Below are positions 34,771 to 45,557 of a stretch of 64,000 nt of DNA, piece after piece. The position numbers and the translations under genes are program-made. The DNA comes from DATLMR01 sp035634255 (GTDB lineage Bacteria > Acidobacteriota > Blastocatellia > UBA7656). Each line of letters begins with the position of its first letter. The first letter of the stretch is position 1. Under the pieces are notes generated by a model. That model had not been told where the DNA came from, did no database searches, and saw nothing but the letters and a program-made list of their open reading frames with translations. The stretch covers positions 1 through 64,000 of the forward strand of contig DASQDI010000063.1 in NCBI GenBank assembly GCA_035634255.1, read 5' to 3'.

Positions 34771-35618
34771 CTCGCCTTCTCCACCATCGGAATGCGCTTC
34801 TTGATGTTGTAAGTCGTGTTGGTCAATTCGACGGCCTGGTCCGTGATCGAATCGATCCTCCATACGCCCTGAATCAAATCGCCGCGCTTCTTCCTCGTGT
34901 GCTCTTTCGTGCCGCCCATCTCGAACAGGCCGTTCTCCCCGAAGCGCCCGACGTACCGGAAGGGGGGCTCGGGCGCGGGCTGTATGATGAACGGGATCGG
35001 GTTCGAGTAGAACTTCACCGGGTCCGACTGAGACTTCACCTCGACGGTGGTGTTGCGCGCGCTGGAATACTCGGCGGCCGTCACTTCCGTGGCCACGGTC
35101 GTCTCGTTCAAGCGCTTGGTCTCCTTGGGCCTGCCGTCCATCAATATCTGCGCGTCCTGCGGGAAGCCCTGCCCGGTGACCGTGAGCGTTATGTTGCGAG
35201 GGGTCCCGGCGACCGCGCTCTGCGGCTGCACCATCTGTAACGCTATCGGCGGGGGCGGAGGCGTGGGCGCGGGAGGCGGGGGCGGGGGGACGTAGAACGC
35301 GAAGATGTTCCCCCGAGGGCCGACCTTCGCCCCTTCGGACCTGACCGAGATGAGCGAGAAGTTCAGAGGCGACGTGTCCGCGAGCATCTGCTGGTAGAGC
35401 GCCTCCTGCTGGTTCGCGGTAGGGGCAGAGCGGGCCTGCTCCTGCGCCGGGCCGCGCGGAGAGGGCTGCGCGCCGGTCCGGGCCTCCGGGCGGTTCGCCG
35501 CCGGCCTCCTCGGCTCGGGGCCTCTCGTGAAATTCCATATGGCTATGCCGACCGCGGCCAGCAGCAGCACCGCCAGTATGATCTTCTTATTCTTTTCGCT
35601 CGAACTTGCTTTCGCCAT
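34767..35618 (-). CDS. PilP/GspC-like bitopic periplasmic protein with an IPT-like domain
   Basis: A 283-residue protein. One N-terminal transmembrane helix (KKIILAVLLLAAVGIAIW, residues 10-28), a Pro/Arg/Gln-rich linker, a second short conserved part and a polyproline run (YVPPPPPPAPTPPPPP near 110-125). An IPT/TIG-like Ig domain follows at about 130-215 (ITLTVTGQGFPQDAQILMDGRP). The C-terminal 60 residues (RGDLIQGVWRIDSITDQAVELTNTTYNIKKRIPM) resemble the beta-rich end of PilP or GspC homology-region proteins. Gene order after pilN and pilO also fits pilP. It overlaps the pseudopilin gene by 4 bp. Confidence 0.65.
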   Translation of the reverse strand: MAKASSSEKNKKIILAVLLLAAVGIAIWNFTRGPEPRRPAANRPEARTGAQPSPRGPAQEQARSAPTANQQEALYQQMLADTSPLNFSLISVRSEGAKVGPRGNIFAFYVPPPPPPAPTPPPPPIALQMVQPQSAVAGTPRNITLTVTGQGFPQDAQILMDGRPKETKRLNETTVATEVTAAEYSSARNTTVEVKSQSDPVKFYSNPIPFIIQPAPEPPFRYVGRFGENGLFEMGGTKEHTRKKRGDLIQGVWRIDSITDQAVELTNTTYNIKKRIPMVEKAR

Positions 35619-35662
35619 TTAAAACTCGCGCCTCCAGATTGAGTGAAGGCATGCCGGATTAT

Positions 35663-36367
35663 TCAGGGCTGAAAATACGCGGTTAAATTGATGGAGAGGT
35701 TGATGCCCGACCCGGCCGCGCTGCTCCGCCCGCCTTCCCCGTCCGTGGCCTCGATGCTCGTCAGGGTGACCGAGTCGAGGACGATGAACTGCTTGCTCCT
35801 CTCGAGCTCGGCTATGAACGCGCGCAGGTTCGAGTACTGCCCCGCCACTTCGAAATGGACGGACATCTGCGGGAATACGTTCAGGTCGGCTTTATTCTTG
35901 CCGCCCCTCTTCGACGACTTCGACTCATCTTCCACGACGACCGGTTGAAAACTCATGTCGATGCCGCTCGCCAATTGAGTGTTGTTCTTCTTCGCCAGAG
36001 CGTTTATCTCGTTGAGCAGGTCGATCCGACCTTTGTTGACGGGCTTCAGGTACTGGCTCTTGAACGACAGGAGCGAGTTCATGGCGTCGGTCGGCGCGTC
36101 GGTCACGGGCGCGGCGTCCGAGGGTTTTAAATCAGCCAGGCTCGTTCTCAAAACCTGCTGCTGCGACGCCATCGCGGCTTCGAGAGTCGCCAGCCGCTCC
36201 CTCTCCGGCTTGAGGGAGGCGAAGTAGTAGACCGCCGCCGACACGAAGAAGATGAGCGTGAGAAGGGCCGCGACCAGCTCGCCCGGAGTGAGCCCGAGGG
36301 GCCTCGCCGAGACATTCACCTGCCTGAAGTCGAAGCGGGATACTCGTTCCCTGACGTGAGTGCTCAT
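35663..36367 (-). CDS. pilO: Type IV pilus inner-membrane assembly protein PilO
   Basis: A 234-residue bitopic protein. Cytoplasmic start, one membrane helix at about 28-50 (GELVAALLTLIFFVSAAVYYF), a short coiled coil (LKPERERLATLEAAMASQQQ) and a ferredoxin-like periplasmic domain ending VHFEVAGQYSNLRAFIAELERSKQFIVLDSV. That ending is the classic PilO/GspM signature. PilO pairs with PilN to form the alignment complex that links the cytoplasmic motor platform to the secretin. It overlaps the end of pilN by 4 bp. Confidence 0.88.
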   Translation of the reverse strand: MSTHVRERVSRFDFRQVNVSARPLGLTPGELVAALLTLIFFVSAAVYYFASLKPERERLATLEAAMASQQQVLRTSLADLKPSDAAPVTDAPTDAMNSLLSFKSQYLKPVNKGRIDLLNEINALAKKNNTQLASGIDMSFQPVVVEDESKSSKRGGKNKADLNVFPQMSVHFEVAGQYSNLRAFIAELERSKQFIVLDSVTLTSIEATDGEGGRSSAAGSGINLSINLTAYFQP

Positions 36368-36951
36368 AGCCCACCTCGCGAAGCGTTGTAGGTCAGGTCG
36401 AGCGTGAAGGGAACCTGACCGGTCTCGTCAATAGCCTCCTGGCTGCTCTGGCGGATCGAGAAGATGCCTCCCGACTTCTCGATGTTCCCCATCATCTCGG
36501 TCATCTGCGCGGGGTTCTGCCCGACGGCCTTCACCTGCACCGACGCTATGATGGAGCCCTCGCCGGCCACGACGTCGGTGACCCCGATGCTCACGACCCG
36601 CGCGTAATTCGGGACGTAGTTTTCCACGTGGGCTATCAGCTGGTTCCAGGAGAAAGCCTTGCGCGCGACTATCTGCCGGGCGGCCGCGAGTTGAAGCTGA
36701 TCCTGCTGGGTGAAGACGACCGGAGTCTCGACCTTCTTATTCTTCTCCTGCTCTGCGCGCAGGAGTTCGACCTGTGACTCCTGCTCTTTTATTCGCCGCT
36801 CAAGGTCATCGGCGCGGGCGCTGACATGGCTCTTATCCGCGACGACCCAGAGCCAGAGCCAGAGGCTCGCCAGAAAGAAGACGGCGATCCCCGTCCAGAA
36901 GATGCGCCTGTTCGCAAAAGGCTGTCTCGAAAGATTTAAGTTGGTTCGCAT
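36364..36951 (-). CDS. pilN: Type IV pilus assembly protein PilN
   Basis: A 195-residue bitopic protein. I start at the ATG at 36951, giving MRTNLNLSRQPFANRR, which matches the PilN N-terminal motif that binds PilM. Upstream in-frame sequence to 37176 is Cys-rich and looks non-coding. One membrane helix at about 17-35, a coiled coil (LERRIKEQESQVELLRAEQEKNK), then a periplasmic domain. The ribosome-binding site is poor, so the start is inferred from homology pattern. First gene of the minus-strand operon pilN-pilO-pilP-like-pseudopilin. Notably pilM, pilQ, pilB and pilC are not in the window. Confidence 0.85.
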   Translation of the reverse strand: MRTNLNLSRQPFANRRIFWTGIAVFFLASLWLWLWVVADKSHVSARADDLERRIKEQESQVELLRAEQEKNKKVETPVVFTQQDQLQLAAARQIVARKAFSWNQLIAHVENYVPNYARVVSIGVTDVVAGEGSIIASVQVKAVGQNPAQMTEMMGNIEKSGGIFSIRQSSQEAIDETGQVPFTLDLTYNASRGGL

Positions 36952-37193
36952 CGTTAATAAGAATAGCTGAGGAATTGACCCGATAGCAACAGACCATTTT
37001 CGCTGCCCCGGCGGCCGTTCAACCCGTAATTCAATCGCTTTATCATCGGAGCCATCAGGTCCCCTCAAACCTCTGCTCACAGGTAAAACGAAATTTGAGC
37101 CTGGGGGCAACTCCTGTCGAGGGCAAACGCATCTCGAACAAGTAAGTTCCTTTAGTTTCGACCGCCGCATGGTCAATTACCCTGGAGGGCTCG

Positions 37194-38531
37194 ATGAAGA
37201 ACTGTTCCGATTGCGGGCAGCCATTTGGTGATCAATTCCAGTTCTGTCCCGACGATGGCGCGCCCCTGATCGCATCGGGAGACGAGTGGACAGACTTCGA
37301 CGAGTCCGACGAGCGGCCGACCATCTCAGAAGTCATCACGGGTACCGCCCCGCTTCAATCCCCCGCGAGAGAAACCTCCGAGGGCCGGGGCAATGGCGCG
37401 AGCCTGTCTCAGGTTTTGCGCTGCCCCGGCTGCGGGAGCCAATACCCGCGGACGTTCGCCTCGTGCCCCATCGACGGGTTCAGGTTGACTTCGATGGTCA
37501 GACCCATCGCGGCCCCGTCCGAGCCGCCTCCGCCGATGGAGACCGCCGGCCCTGTCGAGCGGCCCGCTTCCGAGTCGGAGCGAATCACTCAGCCTCTCGA
37601 TGCCCCCCTGCCGGACGATTCATCGCGGATCGATGATGAGCCGGCAGACACCCCGACCCCCGCGCGCGATTCGCGAAGCGAGAACCGACGGCGGGCCTTC
37701 TCCGTCCCGTTCGGCCGGGATGAGGCGAGAGATGAAGCGGGCGACAACAGGCGCGGGTCGTATTTCCCGCGCTCGCTCATTCTGGTCCTCGTCGGCATCC
37801 TCGCTTTGGCGGCCCTTTACCTGATCCTTAAAGGCGAAGGGAGCGACAGGCCCGCCATCGCCGGCCGGTATGCGGCGAACGTCGAAGGCCCCGCAAAGGG
37901 AGACGAAGAGTCCTCTTTTATAGAGACCCCGGAGGCCGCGCGCACCTACGAAGAGCCGGTCGAAGAAGAGGCCGTCGAAGAGGCCGAGCCGAGCGCGGAG
38001 GCCCCATCGAACAGGGTTGCGGAAGTCCCGGCTCCCGCACGGGGGAACACTCCGAGGCGCGGGGAATCTGCGAGCCCGCCCGAGCCTGCCGTCGAACGCC
38101 CCGCTCCCAGAGCACCCGTACAGCAGGGCCCTTCGCCCGGCCAGATCGCGGCGGCCCGGATGAACGAAGTCGCGAGGCAGGCGGGCGATAGCAGGGTCAA
38201 CGCAAGGCTAACTCGCGTGCGCGGGCGAAGGACCGCTTCGGGGTACAGGTACGACCTGACGTTCACTCTGCAAAGCCAGTCACAACTCTCGCTCTACTGG
38301 GACAAGCTCCTGATCTCGACCCGGTCCGCGGGGGGCACGAACAACTCGATGGTCGTCCCCTTCTCTCACAACCTCGGCGCTTCGGGGTCGATGACCTTCA
38401 CGATCAGCGTCGAGATGAGAGGCGCGGGGGAGGCCGACTGGCAGGGGCGCATAACCTGCACGAGCCTCGGGCGCGACGCCTCGGGCAGGCTGACGCGCGC
38501 GGCCTTCTCGACGAGCGTAGCTCCGGGCTGA
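37194..38531 (+). CDS. Double zinc-ribbon protein with a single membrane helix
   Basis: A 445-residue protein that I cannot assign to a known function. Two zinc ribbons occur: CSDCGQ...FCPDDG at residues 4-22 and CPGCGSQYPRTFASCPIDGFRLT at about 78-100. A disordered acidic/Pro linker leads to one membrane helix near 197-217 (SLILVLVGILALAALYLIL), then a long Glu/Pro/Ala-rich stretch. A beta-rich C-terminal domain follows at about 330-445 (RRTASGYRYDLTFTLQSQSQLSLYWDKLLIS). The architecture (zinc ribbon inside, folded domain outside) echoes two other proteins in this window. It diverges from pilN; the start ATG follows CTGGAGGG. Confidence 0.7.
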   Translation: MKNCSDCGQPFGDQFQFCPDDGAPLIASGDEWTDFDESDERPTISEVITGTAPLQSPARETSEGRGNGASLSQVLRCPGCGSQYPRTFASCPIDGFRLTSMVRPIAAPSEPPPPMETAGPVERPASESERITQPLDAPLPDDSSRIDDEPADTPTPARDSRSENRRRAFSVPFGRDEARDEAGDNRRGSYFPRSLILVLVGILALAALYLILKGEGSDRPAIAGRYAANVEGPAKGDEESSFIETPEAARTYEEPVEEEAVEEAEPSAEAPSNRVAEVPAPARGNTPRRGESASPPEPAVERPAPRAPVQQGPSPGQIAAARMNEVARQAGDSRVNARLTRVRGRRTASGYRYDLTFTLQSQSQLSLYWDKLLISTRSAGGTNNSMVVPFSHNLGASGSMTFTISVEMRGAGEADWQGRITCTSLGRDASGRLTRAAFSTSVAPG

Positions 38532-38666
38532 ATCGGCCCCGCGAGGATGACGGGATCGACTGCGGCCTCCACGGGCAATCCGCCCGCGTGACTTCCCCAA
38601 CTGGCAAATATCAACCCGCCGGCTTATAGTTTTTAACGTAAGTAAAAATCACGCTACGGGGGTGAA

Positions 38667-40733
<2,067 letters not shown>

Positions 40734-40739
40734 GCGAGA

Positions 40740-41633
40740 TCACTTGAGGCGAATCTCGAAGAGGCGGGGCCACAGCTTGCCGCTGACGAAGATGCGCTTT
40801 TTGGCGGGGTCGTACGCGATCCCGTTGAGCACGTCTTCGCCGCCGCGCCGCATCTGAGCGGGCAGAAGGTTCTGTAGGTCGAGGTATGAGGTGACCTGCC
40901 CGGAGGCCGGGTCTATTCTGACGATCCTGTCCGTCTGCCACACGTTCGCCCAAATCTCCCCTTCGATAAACTCAAGCTCGTTCAACTGACGCGCGGGCCG
41001 CCCGTTCATCATGACCGCGAGTTTCTTAACCGGCTTGAACGTCTGAGGGTCGAGGTAGGTCAACACATTCGAGCCATCGCTCAGGATGAGATTCTGGCCG
41101 TCGAAGGCGAGCCCCCAGCCTTCGGTCTCGTACCTGAACTCGCCAACCCTGTTGAAGCTCTCCCTGTCGTAAATCAGCCCTTTCCCGGTGGTCCATGTGA
41201 GTTGGATCAGCCTGTCGCCCACGAGCGCGAGCCCTTCGCCGAAAAGGTCGGGGTCGAGCCGGACCATCTTCGCGACCCTGCCGGAAGGAAACTCGACGCG
41301 CCTGAGGGTCGACTGCCCTTCGAGCCCCGTGCTCTCATAAAAGAAGCCGTCGTGCCAGACGAGGCCTTGCAGGAAAGCCGTGGGGTCATGCGGGTAAGAG
41401 TTCACGACTTCGTAATCGACCCTTGTGGCGGCGCGCGGCGTGCTCCCGCCTGCGGGCGGGTTGTCGCTGCTGACCGGCTTGACCGGGTCGTCGGGGCCCG
41501 AGCGCATCCAGGCGAGCCCGCCCATGCTAATTAGAATAAAGACCGCCATTGCGACCACGCCCATCACTATCCTTGAGCCTTTCTTCGGAGGCGTCGAAAC
41601 TCTCCGGGATCGCCTATCCGAATTCTTCGCCAT
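40740..41633 (-). CDS. Glutaminyl-peptide cyclotransferase (beta-propeller type)
   Basis: A 297-residue protein with an N-terminal membrane anchor or signal (about residues 22-42, GSRIVMGVVAMAVFILISMGGLAW). The remainder is a glutaminyl cyclase five-bladed propeller. Family blocks are YPHDPTAFLQGLVWHDGFFYESTGLEGQSTLR, the substrate-site stretch FGEGLALVGDRLIQLTW, ETEGWGLAFDGQNLILSDGS, and LNELEFIEGEIWANVW with GEDVLNGIAYD. It forms N-terminal pyroglutamate on exported proteins. It converges tail-to-tail with the YyaL-like gene, 6 bp apart. Confidence 0.92.
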   Translation of the reverse strand: MAKNSDRRSRRVSTPPKKGSRIVMGVVAMAVFILISMGGLAWMRSGPDDPVKPVSSDNPPAGGSTPRAATRVDYEVVNSYPHDPTAFLQGLVWHDGFFYESTGLEGQSTLRRVEFPSGRVAKMVRLDPDLFGEGLALVGDRLIQLTWTTGKGLIYDRESFNRVGEFRYETEGWGLAFDGQNLILSDGSNVLTYLDPQTFKPVKKLAVMMNGRPARQLNELEFIEGEIWANVWQTDRIVRIDPASGQVTSYLDLQNLLPAQMRRGGEDVLNGIAYDPAKKRIFVSGKLWPRLFEIRLK

Positions 41634-41811
41634 TATTCATCTCCGCCTAAATCAAATTCCGGCCTTTTCGGTTCATTATACGTCTAAACCCTGGCAAGAC
41701 CTAAAGCGTCTCTCGGGTCGATTGGAAAACTCAACCCCGTCATTTATACTCGCGTGGTTTTAAGCTTGAGGGCCCGGATCACATGCTCCGATGGGCGGCG
41801 AGGAGACATTA

Positions 41812-43248
41812 ATGAAGACGAGCAAAACGAACCTTCCATTCGCAGTTTTTCTGGCGGTCATAACCTTATCAGCCCTCGAGCCGCCCGAAGCCATGTGCGC
41901 GGAGCCGCCGCAGGCCGTCACCGAAATCAAAGTGACGGCTCGCAGGTACACGTTCGAGCCGAAGAAGATCACGGTGCGCGAGGGTGACAGAGTAAAACTG
42001 ACCGTCACTTCGGTGGATGTCGACCACGGCATCGCCATCGAGGGCATGGATGTCGATCAGGTTGTGAAGGCCCGGCAGACCAGGGAGATAGAATTCACGG
42101 CCGCCCGCGCGGGCAGCTTTCGCATCTACTGCTCGGTCTTTTGCGGGGACGGGCACCCGAGCATGGACGGGGAGTTGATCGTCACGAAGGCGCAGGCGGG
42201 CGCGGCGTCCATGCAGGTCTCATTCGCGGAAGGCGAGCCGGGCGTCGTCTACGTCGAATCGGGAGGCGAACGCATCAGGATAGACACTTCGAGCAAGACC
42301 GTTTCGCGCGCGGAAAAGCCATCGCCCGCGCTTCCCGCGCCCGCTCAGCAGGCTCCCGCAGTCGCGCGTGACGAGCGCGGCGAGCCGCGCGCGAACGAGC
42401 CCTACGATTACCGTCTGGTCAACGTGCCGACTCCGAAGCGCGTGCCCCGCCACAGCCTTAACGTCCACTTCAATCACCGCTTCTCTACGCCCGTCCGCCA
42501 GGACGACGTGCCGGTCAAAGACGAGGCCGAAGAATTATTCGGCCTCGACGGCTTCTCCGTCTCCTCCTTCGGGTTCTCGTACGGGATAACGGACCGGCTT
42601 TACGCTGTCGCCTACAGGTCTCCGATCTGCCAGCCGGGGCTCTGCAAGACGGTAGAGGTCGGCATGGGGTACCATCTTCTGGATGAGGCGGGGAGGTCTC
42701 CAATCGCCCTGTCCGCGTACGCGAGCGTCGAAGGGGACGACAACTTCACGGAGAATTTCACCTATAACATTCAGGCGATGATGGCGCGGAGCGTTACCAG
42801 ATACGTGAACCTCTTCTTCTCTCCGGCCGTCCACATAAACTCGAACGGCCAGGGCCGATTCAACCCTCGGGCCGAAGACTTCTTCCCCCCGTCGCCTCGG
42901 GCCGAAGAGTTCGAACTCGGCACTCACACCGGGTCATTCGGCTTCGGGGTGAATGCGCGAATCCGCCCGACCACCTCTCTGCTCTTCGAGTACACGCCGC
43001 GAGTCGGATTCAGGCAGGGGCGCGTGACCCCGTTATTCAATCCGGACTTCTCAGAGATAGTCGGGTTCGAGAATGAATCGGAGGCGGAGATCGGGTTCGG
43101 CATCGAAAAGCGCATCGGGCGGCACTCATTCGCCCTGACTTTTTCAAACACGCAGGGCACGACGACCAGCCGCTATAATTCGAGCAACCTCGTGCTGCCT
43201 CCGAGCCGGTTCACCATTGGGTTCAATCTCTTCAGGAGGTTGTATTAA
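41812..43248 (+). CDS. CuA-type cupredoxin domain fused to a DUF5777-like outer-membrane beta-barrel
   Basis: A 478-residue protein starting at the ATG at 41812 (GAGGAG six bases upstream). Signal peptide, about residues 1-30. Residues 33-125 form a cupredoxin with the complete binuclear CuA motif: His72 in DVDHGI, then C107-x3-C111-x3-H115-x2-M118 (IYCSVFCGDGHPSM), as in cytochrome c oxidase subunit II and NosZ. A Pro/Ala linker follows. The C-terminal 300 residues are a beta-barrel of the DUF5777 type (SLNVHFNHRFSTPV, SYGITDRLYAVAYR, ending FTIGFNLFRRLY with a terminal aromatic). Joining an electron-transfer copper site to an outer-membrane barrel is unusual. Function unknown. Confidence 0.82.
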   Translation: MKTSKTNLPFAVFLAVITLSALEPPEAMCAEPPQAVTEIKVTARRYTFEPKKITVREGDRVKLTVTSVDVDHGIAIEGMDVDQVVKARQTREIEFTAARAGSFRIYCSVFCGDGHPSMDGELIVTKAQAGAASMQVSFAEGEPGVVYVESGGERIRIDTSSKTVSRAEKPSPALPAPAQQAPAVARDERGEPRANEPYDYRLVNVPTPKRVPRHSLNVHFNHRFSTPVRQDDVPVKDEAEELFGLDGFSVSSFGFSYGITDRLYAVAYRSPICQPGLCKTVEVGMGYHLLDEAGRSPIALSAYASVEGDDNFTENFTYNIQAMMARSVTRYVNLFFSPAVHINSNGQGRFNPRAEDFFPPSPRAEEFELGTHTGSFGFGVNARIRPTTSLLFEYTPRVGFRQGRVTPLFNPDFSEIVGFENESEAEIGFGIEKRIGRHSFALTFSNTQGTTTSRYNSSNLVLPPSRFTIGFNLFRRLY

Positions 43249-43295
43249 AGTAGATCCTTAAATGCGCGGGGAGAGTCGCTGCCCGCCTCCGGGCC

Positions 43296-44678
43296 TCACC
43301 TGCCCACGAGATTTATGAAGAGCGTGGCGATGCCGAGGAAGGAGAAGAAGCCCACGACATCCGTACAGGTGGTCACGAAGACCGAAGATGCGATTGCCGG
43401 GTCAATGTTCATCTTCTTTATGAAGACGGGTATTAAAGTCCCGGCCACGCCAGCGACGATCAGGTTTATCACCATCGCGGTCGCGAGCACCATCCCGAGC
43501 CATACATTCCTGTAATAAAGCGCGGCAACGACCGCCCCCAGCAGTCCCGTTATCAACCCGTTCCCCGCCCCCACGAGCACCGCCTTGAGGGTCACCCACG
43601 AGATGCCGAAGGCTTCGCCCGACGCGATGCCCCGAACTATGACGGTGAGGGTCTGCGTGGCCGCGTTGCCGCCCATCCCCGCCACGATGGGCATTAACAC
43701 GGCGAGCTCGGGATGCTTGCGGATCGTCCCCTCGAACTGCGCGACCACGAAGGCGGCCAGGAAAGCGGTCGGGAGATTGATCAACAGCCACGGCGCTCTG
43801 AGCCGCAGCGAGCGGTAGGCCGTCGTGCTGATGCGCTCCTCGGTCGCGACGCCCGCCAGGGCGAGAAGGTCTTCGGCCGCTTCCTCCTGAACCACGTCGA
43901 TCACGTCGTCGACGGTGACGATGCCGACCAGCTTGTCCTCGTCGTCCACGACCGGTAACGCGAGCAGGTTGTACTCCGCCACCAGCCTCGACACGTCCAC
44001 CTGATCGGAGTCGGTCTTGGCGCTTATAACGTCGGGCACCATGATCCGCTTTAGCTGCGTCGAGGGCGGAGTGGTCAGCAGCTTCCTGAGGCTCACGACC
44101 CCGACGAGATGGTCACGCTTGTCCACCACATAAACGTAAAAGACCATCTCGAACTCCTCGGACCTCCTCTGCAAAGCCGAGATGGCTTCCGCTACCGTGA
44201 CGTTCTCTTCCAGGGCGAAGTAATCGCGCGTCATTATGCGCCCGGCCGTCCGCTCCTCATGCTCCAACAACTCGCGCACGTCGGCCGCGGGCTGTGCCTC
44301 CATCAGGGTGAGGACCTCATCGGCCAGAGGCTGCGGGAGTCGCGAGGCGAGGTAGGTCGCGTCGTCGGCAGGCAGCTCGCTCAGGAGGCGGGCGGTCTGC
44401 CGCGGCTCAAGGTCCTCCAGCAGGCTGAGGCTTATGCCCGCCTCCATTTCGCTGAGCACCCCGGCGACGTGGTCCACTTCGCAATCTTCCAGAAGGATCT
44501 GAAAAGCCTGCGCCCGCTCCGACGCCGTGAGGCTTGCCAGCAGGCGCGCAACGTCGACCGGGTATGCCTTCGTGAAGATGCGCGAGAGGTTGGCCCGCGC
44601 GTTTCGGTGCATGAGCTTTCGGACGAGCCCGACCGGGATCGCCGAACGAGCCCCCAGCCTGTTCCCTGCCTCAACCAT
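43296..44678 (-). CDS. mgtE: Magnesium transporter MgtE
   Basis: A 460-residue magnesium channel/transporter. It has the N-terminal superhelical MgtE_N domain (about 20-145), a tandem CBS pair at about 148-270 (RIMTRDYFALEENVTV; RIMVPDVISAKTDSDQV; VGIVTVDDVIDVV) and a five-helix membrane domain. The membrane domain bears RAPWLLINLPTAFLAAFVV and the pore-lining MPIVAGMGGNAATQTLTVIVRG. CBS domains close the pore when magnesium is high. No magnesium riboswitch could be identified upstream. The linker lacks obvious change and the length is normal. Confidence 0.96.
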   Translation of the reverse strand: MVEAGNRLGARSAIPVGLVRKLMHRNARANLSRIFTKAYPVDVARLLASLTASERAQAFQILLEDCEVDHVAGVLSEMEAGISLSLLEDLEPRQTARLLSELPADDATYLASRLPQPLADEVLTLMEAQPAADVRELLEHEERTAGRIMTRDYFALEENVTVAEAISALQRRSEEFEMVFYVYVVDKRDHLVGVVSLRKLLTTPPSTQLKRIMVPDVISAKTDSDQVDVSRLVAEYNLLALPVVDDEDKLVGIVTVDDVIDVVQEEAAEDLLALAGVATEERISTTAYRSLRLRAPWLLINLPTAFLAAFVVAQFEGTIRKHPELAVLMPIVAGMGGNAATQTLTVIVRGIASGEAFGISWVTLKAVLVGAGNGLITGLLGAVVAALYYRNVWLGMVLATAMVINLIVAGVAGTLIPVFIKKMNIDPAIASSVFVTTCTDVVGFFSFLGIATLFINLVGR

Positions 44679-44872
44679 AACCTTTACTCTTTTCTACCTT
44701 CAGGTCTCCGCCGGATGTCGCGGCCAAAAGTGGATAATGCCTCAGGACGAGCCTTAAACCAAGCAGATTATAAGAGATAAAAGCTCAAATCTACAGGCAC
44801 TCCCCTTTTCAAACCTCATCTCAATCTTTAATATCTCCCGCCCGCCGACTCACGGGCAAATTTTCGCGCAAC

Positions 44873-44917
44873 TTGAGCATCCAATCTCCCGTAAGATAAT
44901 TACGAGTTTCCCGTAAG
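44873..44917 (+). promoter_or_regulatory. Promoter with two 22-bp-spaced direct repeats, candidate self-operator
   Basis: TTGAGC (44873-44878), 16-bp spacer, GATAAT (44895-44900). The 9-bp direct repeat TCCCGTAAG occurs at 44887-44895 and again at 44909-44917, 22 bp (two helical turns) apart and straddling the -10. The second copy runs into the ribosome-binding site. Direct repeats at this spacing suit a ribbon-helix-helix repressor, the product of the next gene. Confidence 0.5.
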
Positions 44918-44931
44918 GAGGTATTCAGAAA

Positions 44932-45378
44932 ATGTTTGACGGATCGAAGGGTTCAGGAGACGTGATCATAGAGGAGAAAGCGACCGATAGCGACAACATC
45001 GTGGTCACGAGAATTGAGAACGAAGAGAACCGACAATCGCCGGATTTTGACCTGGCATCATCTGTAAAAGATGTGGCTCAGAAGACGGGCGAAGTGATCA
45101 ATCGGGCCACGGAATCAATCGGCAAGGCTATAGAGACGGCTCTGGCGGCGAGAGAGAACGTGGTGATGGTGCGGGTGAATACCGATTCCTTGAAGAAGCT
45201 GGATGCGCTCGTGCAGTCAGGGATATTCAAGAGCAGGTCGGAGTCGGCGGCTTTCCTCATCAGCGAGGGGATCAAAGCTCAGGAAGCGATGTTCCATCGA
45301 ATCTCGTCGAAGATCGACGAGATCGAGCGGCTGCGTAGCGAATTAAAGACAATAATAGAGCCGGGAACGAAAGAGTAA
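44932..45378 (+). CDS. Ribbon-helix-helix-domain protein, probable transcription regulator
   Basis: A 148-residue protein. An acidic disordered N-terminus (1-45) is followed by an amphipathic helix (VKDVAQKTGEVINRATESIGKAIETALAA, 46-75). The CopG/Arc-type ribbon-helix-helix comes next: strand VVMVRVN, helix SLKKLDALVQSGIFKSRSESAAFLISEGIKAQE (about 77-120). The end is a short coiled coil. The GIFKSRSESAAFLI turn is typical of this fold in bacterial and archaeal DNA-binding proteins. TAAGGAGG directly precedes the ATG region. Direct repeats in its promoter suggest it represses itself. No toxin partner is adjacent. Confidence 0.8.
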   Translation: MFDGSKGSGDVIIEEKATDSDNIVVTRIENEENRQSPDFDLASSVKDVAQKTGEVINRATESIGKAIETALAARENVVMVRVNTDSLKKLDALVQSGIFKSRSESAAFLISEGIKAQEAMFHRISSKIDEIERLRSELKTIIEPGTKE

Positions 45379-45405
45379 TTCCCGCCATCGGGCCGAACGA
45401 ATGAG

Positions 45406-45434
45406 AGCGCGTCCTCGGGGCGCGCTTCTTGTTT
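45406..45434 (+). terminator. Intrinsic terminator of the RHH gene
   Basis: AGCGCG-t-CC pairs with GG-CGCGCT (45406-45426) around a TCGG loop with one bulged T, followed by TCTTGTTT. It lies 27 bp after the stop. Confidence 0.65.
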
Positions 45435-45557
45435 CAGGGCAGGCCCGGCCCTTTAAAGTGACGGTTCCGCCCGGTTGCCATGGCCTCGCCGATTCTGCTA
45501 TACCCTTTCTTCGACGCTGAAAAGCCCTGATCACTTCCGACTCTCGGGATTCTTATT

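Noticed and set aside
33862..35538. A 558-codon frame spanning the pseudopilin and the gene before it
   Set aside because: Its first half is the wrong frame of the PilP-like gene; only the part from the ATG at 34770 has protein-like sequence, and the ATGA overlap fixes that start.
36952..37176. Longer N-terminus for PilN including several cysteines
   Set aside because: PilN proteins start with the short MRxNLN motif; the upstream residues look like translated promoter DNA.
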